Under the pieces are notes generated by a model, which worked only from the letters and a program-made list of their open reading frames with translations, did not search any database and was not told where the DNA came from. A stretch of DNA of 7,361 nt. Origin: JAYWAM01 sp043782425 (GTDB lineage Bacteria > Pseudomonadota > Gammaproteobacteria > Burkholderiales > Usitatibacteraceae). Of the stretch, positions 1 through 6,442 are shown one piece after another. Within the stretch, counting starts at the first letter, position 1. Each line of letters opens with the position of its first letter. A program made the translations under genes and the position numbers. The stretch lies in assembly GCA_043782425.1 (NCBI GenBank), contig JAYWAM010000035.1, forward strand, positions 1 through 7,361. Reading direction: 5' to 3'.

Positions 1-589
1 CCGGGCTATCTGCATTCTCGCCAAAGAGCAATTCAAATGGCGCCGCTGCGTCGAACTGAACCCCTGAGTCCGGGACTAACGGCGCCGCGCCAGTGCCGTT
101 CCTGTCAGTGAAATAGTAATCATCGCGGGGGCTGATGCCAAAGAGCTGCTGGCGCCAGTGCCCTTTCCAGCGAAATCCGTCTTCAAAACCCATAATCATG
201 CGGGTATCGGCCCCGGTTTGGCGCGCACCGAATGAGCCGAGGATTCGACCGTTCTGCCGCACGCTGATCACCGGTGCGAGCTGAGCGGCAAGAGGCGTTG
301 CGACATTAAAAGGCTTGAGCTTCAGCGCGACCACCGGCGTGTCGCCGAACTCGGTACAGCGCACACGCCAAACCGTTACATCAGTCGCGTACGTAGCTCG
401 GTCGAGCGGCGTTGCGTTGATGTGGATCGCGCGGAAAAAGTTAGAATTGGCAGGCGGGTCGTCCACCTTGCCTTCTGAGCGGATTCCCTGTGGATAACAG
501 GCTATCGGATCTGCCGCAGCGGCATGAAAGGCTGAAAAAATAAGTGAAGCCGCGAGGGCCCATAGGGATAACAATCTTAAATTGGGCAT
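1..589 (-). CDS. Unrecognised exported protein, N-terminal part (runs off the left edge)
   Basis: An open frame of 196 codons starts at ATG 587-589 and is still open at base 1, so the C-terminus is missing. The first 26 residues form a clear Sec signal peptide: Arg5, a hydrophobic stretch (LLSLWALAASLIFSAF) and an Ala-rich cleavage site (HAAAA before DPIACYPQG). The product is therefore probably periplasmic or secreted. The visible mature part has two cysteines (in IACYPQG and VRCTEFG) that could form a disulfide. Its aromatic, glycine-rich stretches (e.g. GFEDGFRWKGHW and DDYYFTDRNGTG) would suit a beta-rich fold. A GGAG ribosome site lies 8 bases before the ATG, which supports this start. 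The gene is divergent from rsmE. I do not recognise the family and assign no function. Confidence is high that it is a real exported protein and nil for its role. Confidence 0.8.
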   Translation of the reverse strand, partial: MPNLRLLSLWALAASLIFSAFHAAAADPIACYPQGIRSEGKVDDPPANSNFFRAIHINATPLDRATYATDVTVWRVRCTEFGDTPVVALKLKPFNVATPLAAQLAPVISVRQNGRILGSFGARQTGADTRMIMGFEDGFRWKGHWRQQLFGISPRDDYYFTDRNGTGAAPLVPDSGVQFDAAAPFELLFGENADSP

Positions 590-597
590 TGGAAATT

Positions 598-601
598 CTC
601 C
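598..601 (-). promoter_or_regulatory. Ribosome binding site of the exported-protein gene
   Basis: Read on the minus strand this is GGAG, followed by 8 bases and then the ATG at 589. It is a well-placed Shine-Dalgarno sequence and fixes the start that gives the complete signal peptide. Confidence 0.55.
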
Positions 602-643
602 GCAAGAAACATTCATTGGATAGATTTAGTGTCTGTGCGCCGC

Positions 644-676
644 TTACTGCCCCTAAAACGGGGGGTGTATTTATAT
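644..676 (+). promoter_or_regulatory. Possible sigma-70-like promoter for rsmE
   Basis: TTACTG (644-649) and TATTTA (668-673) are separated by 18 bases, inside the 131-base gap between the divergent exported-protein gene and rsmE. Transcription would start near base 680. That gives a leader of about 40 bases to the preferred rsmE start at 721, and almost none to the ATG at 685. The match to the consensus is only moderate, and the call rests on position and two hexamers alone. Confidence 0.22.
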
Positions 677-720
677 GCGACTAAATGAAATTCCAAGCAA
701 TAGTTTACTCTACGTTTCTT

Positions 721-1461
721 ATGGTCACATCACTCCCACGCTTCTACTGCCCGCTGCCGCTCGCATCCGGCGTCGAGATCGCATTGCCTGAAGCGGCCGC
801 GCATCATGCGGTGCGAGCTCTGCGGCTGCACGAGGGCGATGCGATCACGCTTTTCAATGGCGCAGGCGGTGAATACGCTGCGACGATTCGCTCGATTCAA
901 AAAAGCGCGGTACTTGTGGCGCTCACAGCGCATCACCCGGTTGAACGCGAATCCGCTCTCGATGTCACGTTGGTGCAGGCGCTGGCCAGCGGCGATAAAA
1001 TGGACTGGATGATTCAGAAGGCCGTCGAGCTGGGTGTGACGCGTATTCAACCGCTCAGCGCGCGGCGTTGCGTGCTGCGACTCGACGCACAGCGCGCCAT
1101 CAAGCGCGTCGCACATTGGCAGTCGGTAGCGGTGTCGGCGTGCGAGCAAAGCGGACGTAATCGCGTGCCTGCGGTGCTGGCGCTTTGTGATTTAGCACAG
1201 ACGCTCGCAGCGGCACAAGATACGCTCAGGATCGCGCTCTCACCAGAAAAAGGCATCGCCCTGAATAAGGTCGAAGCCCCGACCCAAGCGCTAACTTTTT
1301 TTGTCGGGCCAGAAGGCGGCTTTGACGCCGACGAAATCAGCGCCATGCAGCACGCGCAGTGTTGCTTTGTCACCCTGGGCCCGCGCGTGCTGCGCACCGA
1401 GACGGCGGGTGCGGCGGCGCTGGCGGCCATGCAAACGCTGTGGGGCGACTGGAAAGGCTAG
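721..1461 (+). CDS. rsmE: 16S rRNA (uracil-1498-N3)-methyltransferase RsmE
   Basis: RsmE uses S-adenosylmethionine to methylate N3 of U1498 in helix 44 of 16S rRNA, acting on the 30S subunit in the cytoplasm. With the start at 721 the protein has 246 residues, the usual family length. The PUA-like RNA-binding domain covers about residues 1-72, with PRFYCPLPL at 6-14 and HHAVRALRL at 28-36. The SPOUT methyltransferase domain follows, with KMDWMIQKAVELGV (93-106), CEQSGR (141-146), and the knotted SAM-binding motifs GPEGGF (196-201) and LGPRVLRTETA (219-229). An in-frame ATG at 685 would add 12 residues that do not look like the family. I chose 721 because PRFY normally sits within the first few residues. 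Neither start has a convincing Shine-Dalgarno sequence. The gene stands alone on the plus strand, and a strong palindromic repeat begins 42 bases after its stop. Confidence 0.93.
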   Translation: MVTSLPRFYCPLPLASGVEIALPEAAAHHAVRALRLHEGDAITLFNGAGGEYAATIRSIQKSAVLVALTAHHPVERESALDVTLVQALASGDKMDWMIQKAVELGVTRIQPLSARRCVLRLDAQRAIKRVAHWQSVAVSACEQSGRNRVPAVLALCDLAQTLAAAQDTLRIALSPEKGIALNKVEAPTQALTFFVGPEGGFDADEISAMQHAQCCFVTLGPRVLRTETAGAAALAAMQTLWGDWKG

Positions 1462-1502
1462 TGTCACGGCCACGACAGAGGCATGAATAAATTCGCCTGA
1501 CT

Positions 1503-1574
1503 TGTCATTCCCGCGAAAGCGGGAATCCATGTTTTTCAAGAGAAAAATGGTTCCCCGCTTTCGCGGGGATGACA
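1503..1574. repeat. 72-base palindromic repeat (ATTCCCGCGAAAGCGGGAAT type), possible rsmE terminator
   Basis: The arms 1503-1530 and 1547-1574 are inverted copies matching at 25 of 28 positions. The centre continues the palindrome as TTTTTC-AAGA-GAAAAA, so the whole element can fold into one long hairpin with a four-base loop. Each arm also holds its own small palindrome, CCCGC-GAAA-GCGGG in the first. From memory, this ATTCCC...GGGAAT core is a widespread dispersed repeat in Neisseria (dRS3-like) and other proteobacteria. It is often mistranslated as short spurious proteins. Lying 42 bases after rsmE and 106 bases before the next gene, it could end rsmE transcription or stabilise its mRNA. 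That role is inferred. Confidence 0.8.
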
Positions 1575-1679
1575 CTTATACTGAAGTTGCTTAAACTCGT
1601 TTTCACATCAGGTTGAATCGCACTCGCGTCTGATCTTCCATTTACCATTTGGACCGGATAGCATCTAGAATATATCGCT

Positions 1680-4016
1680 ATGCCCAACCCCAGCCAAAGC
1701 AACTTCGACCCTGCCACGCTCAAGTGGGTGAGGGACGAGATTGAAAACTCGCTCGTCATGGCGCGCGAAAATCTCGACATCGTTGCCGCCAAACCCGGCG
1801 ATGCGAAGGCTATTCAATCCATTACAGACGAGCTGCACCTGGTCACCGGAGCGCTGCTGATGGTGGGCCTGGGTGCCGCCGCCCGCCTGAGCGAAGAAGG
1901 CGAGAAACTTATCGCCACATTTAATGACGGGGTTCCGGGTGATGCGGCAAAACGCGTCATGCTTGCAAAGCACGCAACGCTGAATTTGTCGAGTTACCTC
2001 GATAGCCTGGTTGCTGGTCAGCCCGATCACCCCATGGAGCTTGCGGCGTCTTACGTGCTGCTCAACAAGGCGCGCGGCGCCAACGACGCATCGGCAAGCG
2101 ATTTATTCAATCCGGATCTTTCAGCCGCAGCCCCACAGTTGGAAACGCATGATGTTGGCGAGCTGCCGCAGGGAAAAATGTCGGTAGGCGCGATCAATCT
2201 TAGCCGTGGCATGTTCCAGGCGGGGCTGCTGAAGCTGGTGCGCAACAAAGACCTGGTCGGCGGCGCGCGCGACATGCGCGACGCGGTGCTCGCCATCGAG
2301 GCGCTGAATGTTTCCCCGTCTTCGCGCGCCTTCTGGTTCACTGCCGGCGGTTTTTTTGACGCAGTGGTGAACGATCCTTCCGGCGCGGGCGCGCTTGCAA
2401 CGCCCATGTTGGGCGGGATCGACCAGCAGATCAAAGGTCTGATCGAGGGCAGGCACGAGACGCCGGAGAAGCTGTTTCGTGACATGCTTCTGGTCATCGG
2501 CAGATCGACCGCCATGACAGAGCGCATTGCGCAAATACGTCAGATGTATCGGCTCGAAGAATTGCTTGCGCTTCCCGGCGCCAAACCGCGCGCCAAGCCG
2601 GACAAGGCGCTTATCCCGGTTGTTCGTAAGTTGCACGAACAGGTGCGCGAGTTGAAAGACGATTTCTTGCAATTTACCGGCGGAGAAAATTCCGCTCTGC
2701 CTGCGCTTGCCAAGAAGGCTGCAGCGCTCGCCGCCGGTGGACAACAGTTGTCCAATCGCGAGATGGCGCGGCTGCTTCAGGTGCTGGGTGCGGTCGGTCG
2801 GCATTTAGGCAAGAGCGGGCGGGCGCCAAGCGAACTTCAGGCGCTGGAAATCGCTACCGCGATGCTGTTCGCGGAATCATCTCTTGAAGATTATTTCAAA
2901 CTCACGCCCGAGTTTGACCAGCAGGCCGCGCTGATCTGCTCGCGCATACAGAACGTAATGGCTGGTGTCGAGCTTCCGGGTTTGAAGCCTGGAGACAACC
3001 TCTCCGATACCATGGCGCTGCAAGCGCAAACACAGCTTCTGATTTCACAGGTCGGCAAGGAGGTACAGGCCAATCTTGCCCAAATCGAGGGCGCGCTCGA
3101 CGAGTACTTTCGCGATGCGGCGAAAATCGCAGGACTCGAGGTTCTCGAGCAACTGTTCCAGCAAGTGAGAGGCGCCTTGAGCATGCTGGAGCAAGAAGAA
3201 GCGGCAGCGCTATGCAAAGCGCTGGCCGGACGAGCGGCGCAGTTTACCAGCGGCGCGCTCAAGGGCGAAGGCGAGGAAGCCCGCGCAATCGCCGAAGGGG
3301 TTTCCGCACTCGGCTTGTTTGTAGAGGGCTTACAGCAAGGCTCGCCCGATGCGCGCGCCATGTTGCTGCCAGCATTATTGCGCTTCAATATTCCACAAAA
3401 AACGCTCGAGGTGAAGAAAAGCCAGGCCAAAGCGCCTGTCGCCAAAGACGCTACTGAAGCGGAGAAGCAGAAGGAACGCGCGGTAGCAAAGCGTGACCCT
3501 GGCGCCACTCAAACACGCAAGCAAGTGCGCGAGGCCGTGAGCGAAGCGAAGCGTACTGTCAGCGACCCTGGCGCCACCCAAACGCGCAAACAGTTGCGCG
3601 AGGCTGTGAGCGAGGCAAAGCAAATTGCCGAGCCAGGCATGACCTTCACGCGCAAGCAACTGCAAGAAGCCGTCAGCGAGGCGAAGCAAGTCGTCGATCC
3701 GGGCGTTACCTTTACTCGAAAACAACTGCGCGACGCAGTCAGCGAGGCGAAGCGCACCACGGCGCTGCCCATAGAAGCCGCGACTTCACAGCTCATTGCG
3801 CCACAACCCGTTTCCCGCGCACTGAGTGAACTGGAGCTATTAAAGCGCTCCGAAGCCGGCTTGACGGTTGTAGTACAGGAACGCGATAAGCGCATCCGCA
3901 CGCTACAAATGCAGATGGTTGCGTTACACAAGGATGCAAAGCTGGTTAGCGCGCTGCGGGCGGAAGTAAAGGAATTGCGCGCCGCACTGGCGAAGCTGGA
4001 AAAGAAGTCTCGTTGA
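1680..4016 (+). CDS. FimL/ChpA-N-terminal-like Hpt-fold protein with C-terminal tandem repeats and coiled coil
   Basis: This 778-residue cytoplasmic-looking protein has no signal peptide or membrane segment. Residues 11-80 resemble the first Hpt-like domain of ChpA (Pil-Chp twitching-motility kinase) and FimL, with ELHLVTGALLMVGL placing His53 at the phosphoryl-acceptor position. Residues about 165-300 and 310-430 match the helical regions that follow in that family. Residues about 450-568 form a second Hpt-like unit whose acceptor position is Gln494 (LFQQVRGAL). The homologous part ends near residue 570, close to the length of FimL. None of the CheA kinase (HATPase), CheW or receiver domains of full ChpA is present. 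A Lys/Ala/Glu-rich linker (572-605), four tandem repeats (606-694) and a C-terminal heptad-like coiled coil (about 714-776) follow. The likely role is a scaffold or regulator linking type IV pilus chemosensory signalling to cAMP, as FimL is in Pseudomonas; this is inference. No other pilus gene is in the window. The start at 1680 lacks a Shine-Dalgarno sequence but keeps the conserved N-terminus. All family assignments are from recalled sequence patterns. Confidence 0.75.
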   Translation: MPNPSQSNFDPATLKWVRDEIENSLVMARENLDIVAAKPGDAKAIQSITDELHLVTGALLMVGLGAAARLSEEGEKLIATFNDGVPGDAAKRVMLAKHATLNLSSYLDSLVAGQPDHPMELAASYVLLNKARGANDASASDLFNPDLSAAAPQLETHDVGELPQGKMSVGAINLSRGMFQAGLLKLVRNKDLVGGARDMRDAVLAIEALNVSPSSRAFWFTAGGFFDAVVNDPSGAGALATPMLGGIDQQIKGLIEGRHETPEKLFRDMLLVIGRSTAMTERIAQIRQMYRLEELLALPGAKPRAKPDKALIPVVRKLHEQVRELKDDFLQFTGGENSALPALAKKAAALAAGGQQLSNREMARLLQVLGAVGRHLGKSGRAPSELQALEIATAMLFAESSLEDYFKLTPEFDQQAALICSRIQNVMAGVELPGLKPGDNLSDTMALQAQTQLLISQVGKEVQANLAQIEGALDEYFRDAAKIAGLEVLEQLFQQVRGALSMLEQEEAAALCKALAGRAAQFTSGALKGEGEEARAIAEGVSALGLFVEGLQQGSPDARAMLLPALLRFNIPQKTLEVKKSQAKAPVAKDATEAEKQKERAVAKRDPGATQTRKQVREAVSEAKRTVSDPGATQTRKQLREAVSEAKQIAEPGMTFTRKQLQEAVSEAKQVVDPGVTFTRKQLRDAVSEAKRTTALPIEAATSQLIAPQPVSRALSELELLKRSEAGLTVVVQERDKRIRTLQMQMVALHKDAKLVSALRAEVKELRAALAKLEKKSR
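3495..3761 (+). repeat. Four in-frame tandem repeats of 69, 66, 66 and 66 bases
   Basis: The units are 3495-3563, 3564-3629, 3630-3695 and 3696-3761. They encode residues 606-628, 629-650, 651-672 and 673-694 of the FimL/ChpA-like protein. The shared motif is (D/E)PG-x-T-(Q/F)-TRKQ-(L/V)-(R/Q)-(E/D)-AVSEAK followed by three or four variable residues. Pro-Gly begins each unit and the rest should be helical and strongly charged, so the array is probably a string of short capped helices. The codons differ between units while the amino acids hold: TRKQ is written acacgcaagcaa, acgcgcaaacag, acgcgcaagcaa and actcgaaaacaa. That points to selection on the protein rather than a recent DNA duplication. 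Confidence 0.92.
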
Positions 4017-4188
4017 TGTTGAAAAAAGCGTGCAGTTGTGCATCGGACTGATCAGATTGAGTCTCGCGCAAAGAAACGGCGGACAGACCGCATACCAAGC
4101 AGTGAAGTGCGCAGCGCCATTACGGCGCCCGGCCTCAGCATTTTCTCTGCACCGTGGAATAACTAACGCCGCTTGATTTTGTGCCGGA

Positions 4189-4836
4189 TTACACCAGGAT
4201 GATATGCACCCGGTAAGGCCCGTGCGCGCCGATGACGATAGTTTGTTCGATGTCCGCAGTACGTGATGGTCCGGAGACAAAGAATGTGGAGCGTGGCGGC
4301 TCGCCGACTTCCTGGCGCATCAGCGCAAAGGCATCTTCCATAGTGCGCACGATGCGCTCCTTGCGCAGCACGGCGATGTGGGTGTCGGGCAGCAGCGCAG
4401 TGGCTTTGGGTGTGGCGGCGCTGCCCAGCAGCAGCAACGAGCCGGTTTCAGCAATGGCGCAAAAGCTGCCGGTGATGCCGCTGGCGTCGCTGGCGTTGGC
4501 GGGGCGGCTGGCGTAACCCACTCCCGCGCCGTGCCAGTCGAGATGCGCGAATTCGGGCCAGCCTACAACCTGTGCCGACAAAGATTGCGCTTGCAGGTAA
4601 CGCGCGCACGCGGCGGGAAGAGCGTCGAGCGAAGCGATCTCATCATGCGTGCTCAACAGGCGCGCGCATTGCTCTTTGAAGCGCTGCACGCCGTCAGTCC
4701 ACGGCATGGCGGGACGCGGACCAATACGATGCTCGGCTATCGCGGCGCGCACCTGCGCCAGTTCCGCTTCGCTGGTAATGGCGTCGCGTCCTTGCAATTT
4801 GCGGATGCGGGCGAGGATGTTGTCGCGTGCAGTCAT
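4189..4836 (-). CDS. lutC: L-lactate utilization protein LutC (LUD domain, YkgG/LldG type)
   Basis: LutC is the third component of the LutABC complex, which oxidises L-lactate to pyruvate without NAD in the cytoplasm. The protein has 215 residues, slightly shorter than the B. subtilis and E. coli relatives as I recall them. The N-terminal helix begins MTARDNILARIRKL. The LUD domain covers about residues 65-213, with AIAETGSLLL (128-137), LLPDTHIAVL (148-157), SGPSRTADIE (188-197) and GAHGP (203-207). These last motifs are the family hallmark. It is the last gene of the minus-strand lutABC operon and starts 48 bases after the lutB stop. No good Shine-Dalgarno sequence precedes the ATG at 4834-4836, so its translation may depend on the upstream genes. 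Its 3' end faces the 3' end of the FimL/ChpA-like gene, 172 bases away, with no clear terminator between them. Confidence 0.93.
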   Translation of the reverse strand: MTARDNILARIRKLQGRDAITSEAELAQVRAAIAEHRIGPRPAMPWTDGVQRFKEQCARLLSTHDEIASLDALPAACARYLQAQSLSAQVVGWPEFAHLDWHGAGVGYASRPANASDASGITGSFCAIAETGSLLLLGSAATPKATALLPDTHIAVLRKERIVRTMEDAFALMRQEVGEPPRSTFFVSGPSRTADIEQTIVIGAHGPYRVHIILV

Positions 4837-4884
4837 GGCATTTGCTTTGAAATTAAGAATTTCGTAATGCTCAATATTGCCGGT

Positions 4885-6333
4885 CTACTCCCCTCGCCCG
4901 CTTGCGGGAGAGGGGCGGGGGTGAGGGTGATCGGCAGCGCGCTCACCATACAACTCGCGAAAAGTTTTCCCTGCCGCCGCCGGTAAATCACGCCCGGCAG
5001 TCCAACCATCGAGACCCGGCAGGCGGTGTATGAGTTTTTCCTTGCCGCCGAGCAGCGCAGACAGGCGCGCACCGAGTTTGCTGGCAAACGCATAAAAGCC
5101 GGGGCGCTGCACCGCAAATCCCCAAAGCTTAAGGGCCATACGTTCAGTCCAGGGCCTCAGATTGTGATCGAACTGTTTTTCGCGCAGCTTGCGCATCAAA
5201 TCGGGCAAGGGAATTTTCACCGGACACACCACGGCGCACGCGCCGCAAAAGGTAGAGGCGTTGGGCAGGTCACCGGCATTTTCGATGCCGACGTAAGTGG
5301 GTGTGAGCACCGCACCCATCGGTCCCGGATACACCCAGCCATAGGCGTGACCGCCGATGTTCTGATACACCGGGCAGTGGTTCATGCATGCGCCGCAACG
5401 GATACAGCGCAACATCGGCTGCATGTCGCTGCCGATGAAGCGCGTGCGTCCGGCGTCGATGAGCACGATATGCATTTGCTGCGGCCCATCGCTCTCATCG
5501 GGCGCTTTAACGCCGGTGTTCAAGGTGAGGTAGCTGGTAATGGATTGGCCGATGGCGGAGCGCGGCAGCAGACGTATCAAGGTGGCGAAATCTTCCATCG
5601 TGCCGATGACTTTTTCTATGCCAGTCACCACCACATGAATGCGCGGCAGCGTGGTCACCATGTCGGCATTGCCTTCGTTGGTGACGGTGAGTGTGGTTCC
5701 GCTTTCGGCGATGATGAAGTTTGCGCCGCTGATTCCCATGTCGGCGCTGAGGAAATGCGCGCGCAATTCCTCGCGCGCCTCGCGCGTCATGGCTGCGATG
5801 TCGGTGAGACGCGGCTTGTGATGATGCGCCGCAAACAAATCCGCGACCTGTTCCTTGCTCTTATGCACCGCAGGCGCAACGATATGCGAGGGCGGCTCGT
5901 CAGCGAGTTGCAAAATGTATTCGCCGAGATCGGTTTCGATCACCTGCACGCCAACTTCGGCAAACGCCTCATTGAGACCAATTTCTTCAGTCACCATCGA
6001 TTTCGCTTTGGTGATTTTTTTTACGTTGTTTTGCTGCGCAATGTCGAGCACGATGCGGCACGCTTCTTCCGCCGTCTCGGCCCAATGCACCACTGCGCCG
6101 CGGCGTGTGGCGTTGCGCTCGAACTCGATCAGATAAGCGTCGAGATTAGCCAGCGCGCGATCACGCAGCGCCGCCGCCGCGCTGCGAATCTCTTCCAGAT
6201 TATCAAGCTCAAGCATGCCCCGGGCGCGGCCATCGACAAATTTGCCCTGGGCTTTTTTCAAGGCGTTCTGCAATACGGAATCGTTAAGCTTCACTCTCGC
6301 CGTTTGCTTGAAGAACATGCTTTGAATCTGCAT
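4885..6333 (-). CDS. lutB: L-lactate utilization iron-sulfur protein LutB (LldF/YkgF type)
   Basis: LutB is the iron-sulfur electron-transfer subunit of the LutABC L-lactate oxidation complex. Its 482 residues are close to the usual length. The LUD-like domain covers about residues 70-295 and includes the typical IIAESGTTLTVTNEGNADM (207-225). The ferredoxin-like part has Cys310, 313, 316 and 320 in CIRCGACMNHCP, then GHAYGWVYPGPMGAVLTP, then Cys363, 366 and 370 in CGACAVVCPVKIPL. The start at 6333 is supported by GAGGGA 8 bases upstream; a second ATG at 6318 is possible. The C-terminus is odd. From about residue 469 the sequence HPHPRPSPASGRGE is encoded by a dispersed GC-rich palindromic repeat (4888-4928), and the TAG stop lies just beyond the repeat. 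The native tail was probably shorter or different. The upstream neighbour is lutA, 107 bases away with another repeat in the gap; lutC follows. Confidence 0.95.
   Translation of the reverse strand: MQIQSMFFKQTARVKLNDSVLQNALKKAQGKFVDGRARGMLELDNLEEIRSAAAALRDRALANLDAYLIEFERNATRRGAVVHWAETAEEACRIVLDIAQQNNVKKITKAKSMVTEEIGLNEAFAEVGVQVIETDLGEYILQLADEPPSHIVAPAVHKSKEQVADLFAAHHHKPRLTDIAAMTREAREELRAHFLSADMGISGANFIIAESGTTLTVTNEGNADMVTTLPRIHVVVTGIEKVIGTMEDFATLIRLLPRSAIGQSITSYLTLNTGVKAPDESDGPQQMHIVLIDAGRTRFIGSDMQPMLRCIRCGACMNHCPVYQNIGGHAYGWVYPGPMGAVLTPTYVGIENAGDLPNASTFCGACAVVCPVKIPLPDLMRKLREKQFDHNLRPWTERMALKLWGFAVQRPGFYAFASKLGARLSALLGGKEKLIHRLPGLDGWTAGRDLPAAAGKTFRELYGERAADHPHPRPSPASGRGE
4888..4928. repeat. 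GC-rich palindromic repeat overlapping the lutB 3' end
   Basis: The element holds a hairpin: CCCCTC (4890-4895) pairs with GAGGGG (4910-4915), and CCCG (4897-4900) pairs with CGGG (4905-4908), with one G/A mismatch and a CTTG loop. It continues as a C/G-biased tail to 4928. From memory this is a common dispersed intergenic repeat of proteobacteria, often mistranslated as 'PSPASGRGE', which is exactly how LutB ends here. Its place between lutB and lutC suggests an effect on mRNA stability or partial termination within the operon; that is inferred. Confidence 0.75.
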
Positions 6334-6341
6334 CGCTTAAG

Positions 6342-6347
6342 TCCCTC
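6342..6347 (-). promoter_or_regulatory. Ribosome binding site of lutB
   Basis: Read on the minus strand this is GAGGGA, 8 bases before the ATG at 6333. It favours 6333 over the in-frame ATG at 6318 as the lutB start. It lies just outside the lutA-lutB palindromic repeat, so the repeat has not displaced it. Confidence 0.55.
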
Positions 6348-6356
6348 AAAAACTAT

Positions 6357-6442
6357 AACCACAAAGAGCACAAAGAACACAAAGTTTTTCTGGTTTTCTA
6401 GTGTGCTTTGTAATCTTTGTGTCCTTTGTGATCTTTGTGGTT
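6357..6442. repeat. Palindromic repeat built of 9-base CACAAAGNN units, between lutA and lutB
   Basis: The arms 6357-6384 and 6415-6442 are inverted copies matching at 26 of 28 positions, around a 30-base centre. Each arm is itself a 9-base direct repeat: three CACAAAG units on the left, and four CTTTGT units spaced exactly 9 bases apart at 6406, 6415, 6424 and 6433 on the right. The element fills most of the 107-base lutA-lutB gap, and its edge overlaps the lutA TAA stop (6441-6443). From memory, CACAAAG-iterated hairpins are a dispersed repeat type in several proteobacterial genomes. It may modulate the ratio of LutA to LutBC through mRNA structure; that is inferred. Confidence 0.8.

Noticed and set aside
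315..497. A 60-codon plus-strand frame
   Set aside because: It lies antisense inside the exported-protein gene, which has a signal peptide and a ribosome site.
650..664. CCCC-TAAAAC-GGGG hairpin as a terminator
   Set aside because: The stem is only about four pairs, no T-tract follows, and it lies between divergent genes where no transcript should end.
685..720. ATG at 685 as the rsmE start
   Set aside because: It would add 12 residues before the usual N-terminal PRFY region with no better ribosome site; it remains possible but less likely than 721.
1291..1575. A 94-codon minus-strand frame reading 'SPRKRG...DSRFRGND'
   Set aside because: This is the usual spurious translation of the ATTCCCGCGAAAGCGGGAAT repeat plus antisense rsmE.
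2121..2804. A 227-codon open frame on the minus strand, with other minus-strand frames between 1665 and 3931
   Set aside because: They are shadows of the 778-residue gene on the plus strand and show no recognisable domain or ribosome site.
4114..4128. GCGCC-ATTAC-GGCGC hairpin as terminator between the convergent genes
   Set aside because: The five-pair stem has no T-run on either strand, so it cannot be called a Rho-independent terminator.
4378..4986. A 202-codon open frame on the plus strand
   Set aside because: It is antisense to lutC and the end of lutB, has low-complexity Gly/Ala sequence, and extends through the GC-rich repeat.
6357..6442. A small CRISPR array
   Set aside because: The repeated units are only 9 bases, contiguous and arranged as a palindrome, with no unique spacers and no cas genes.
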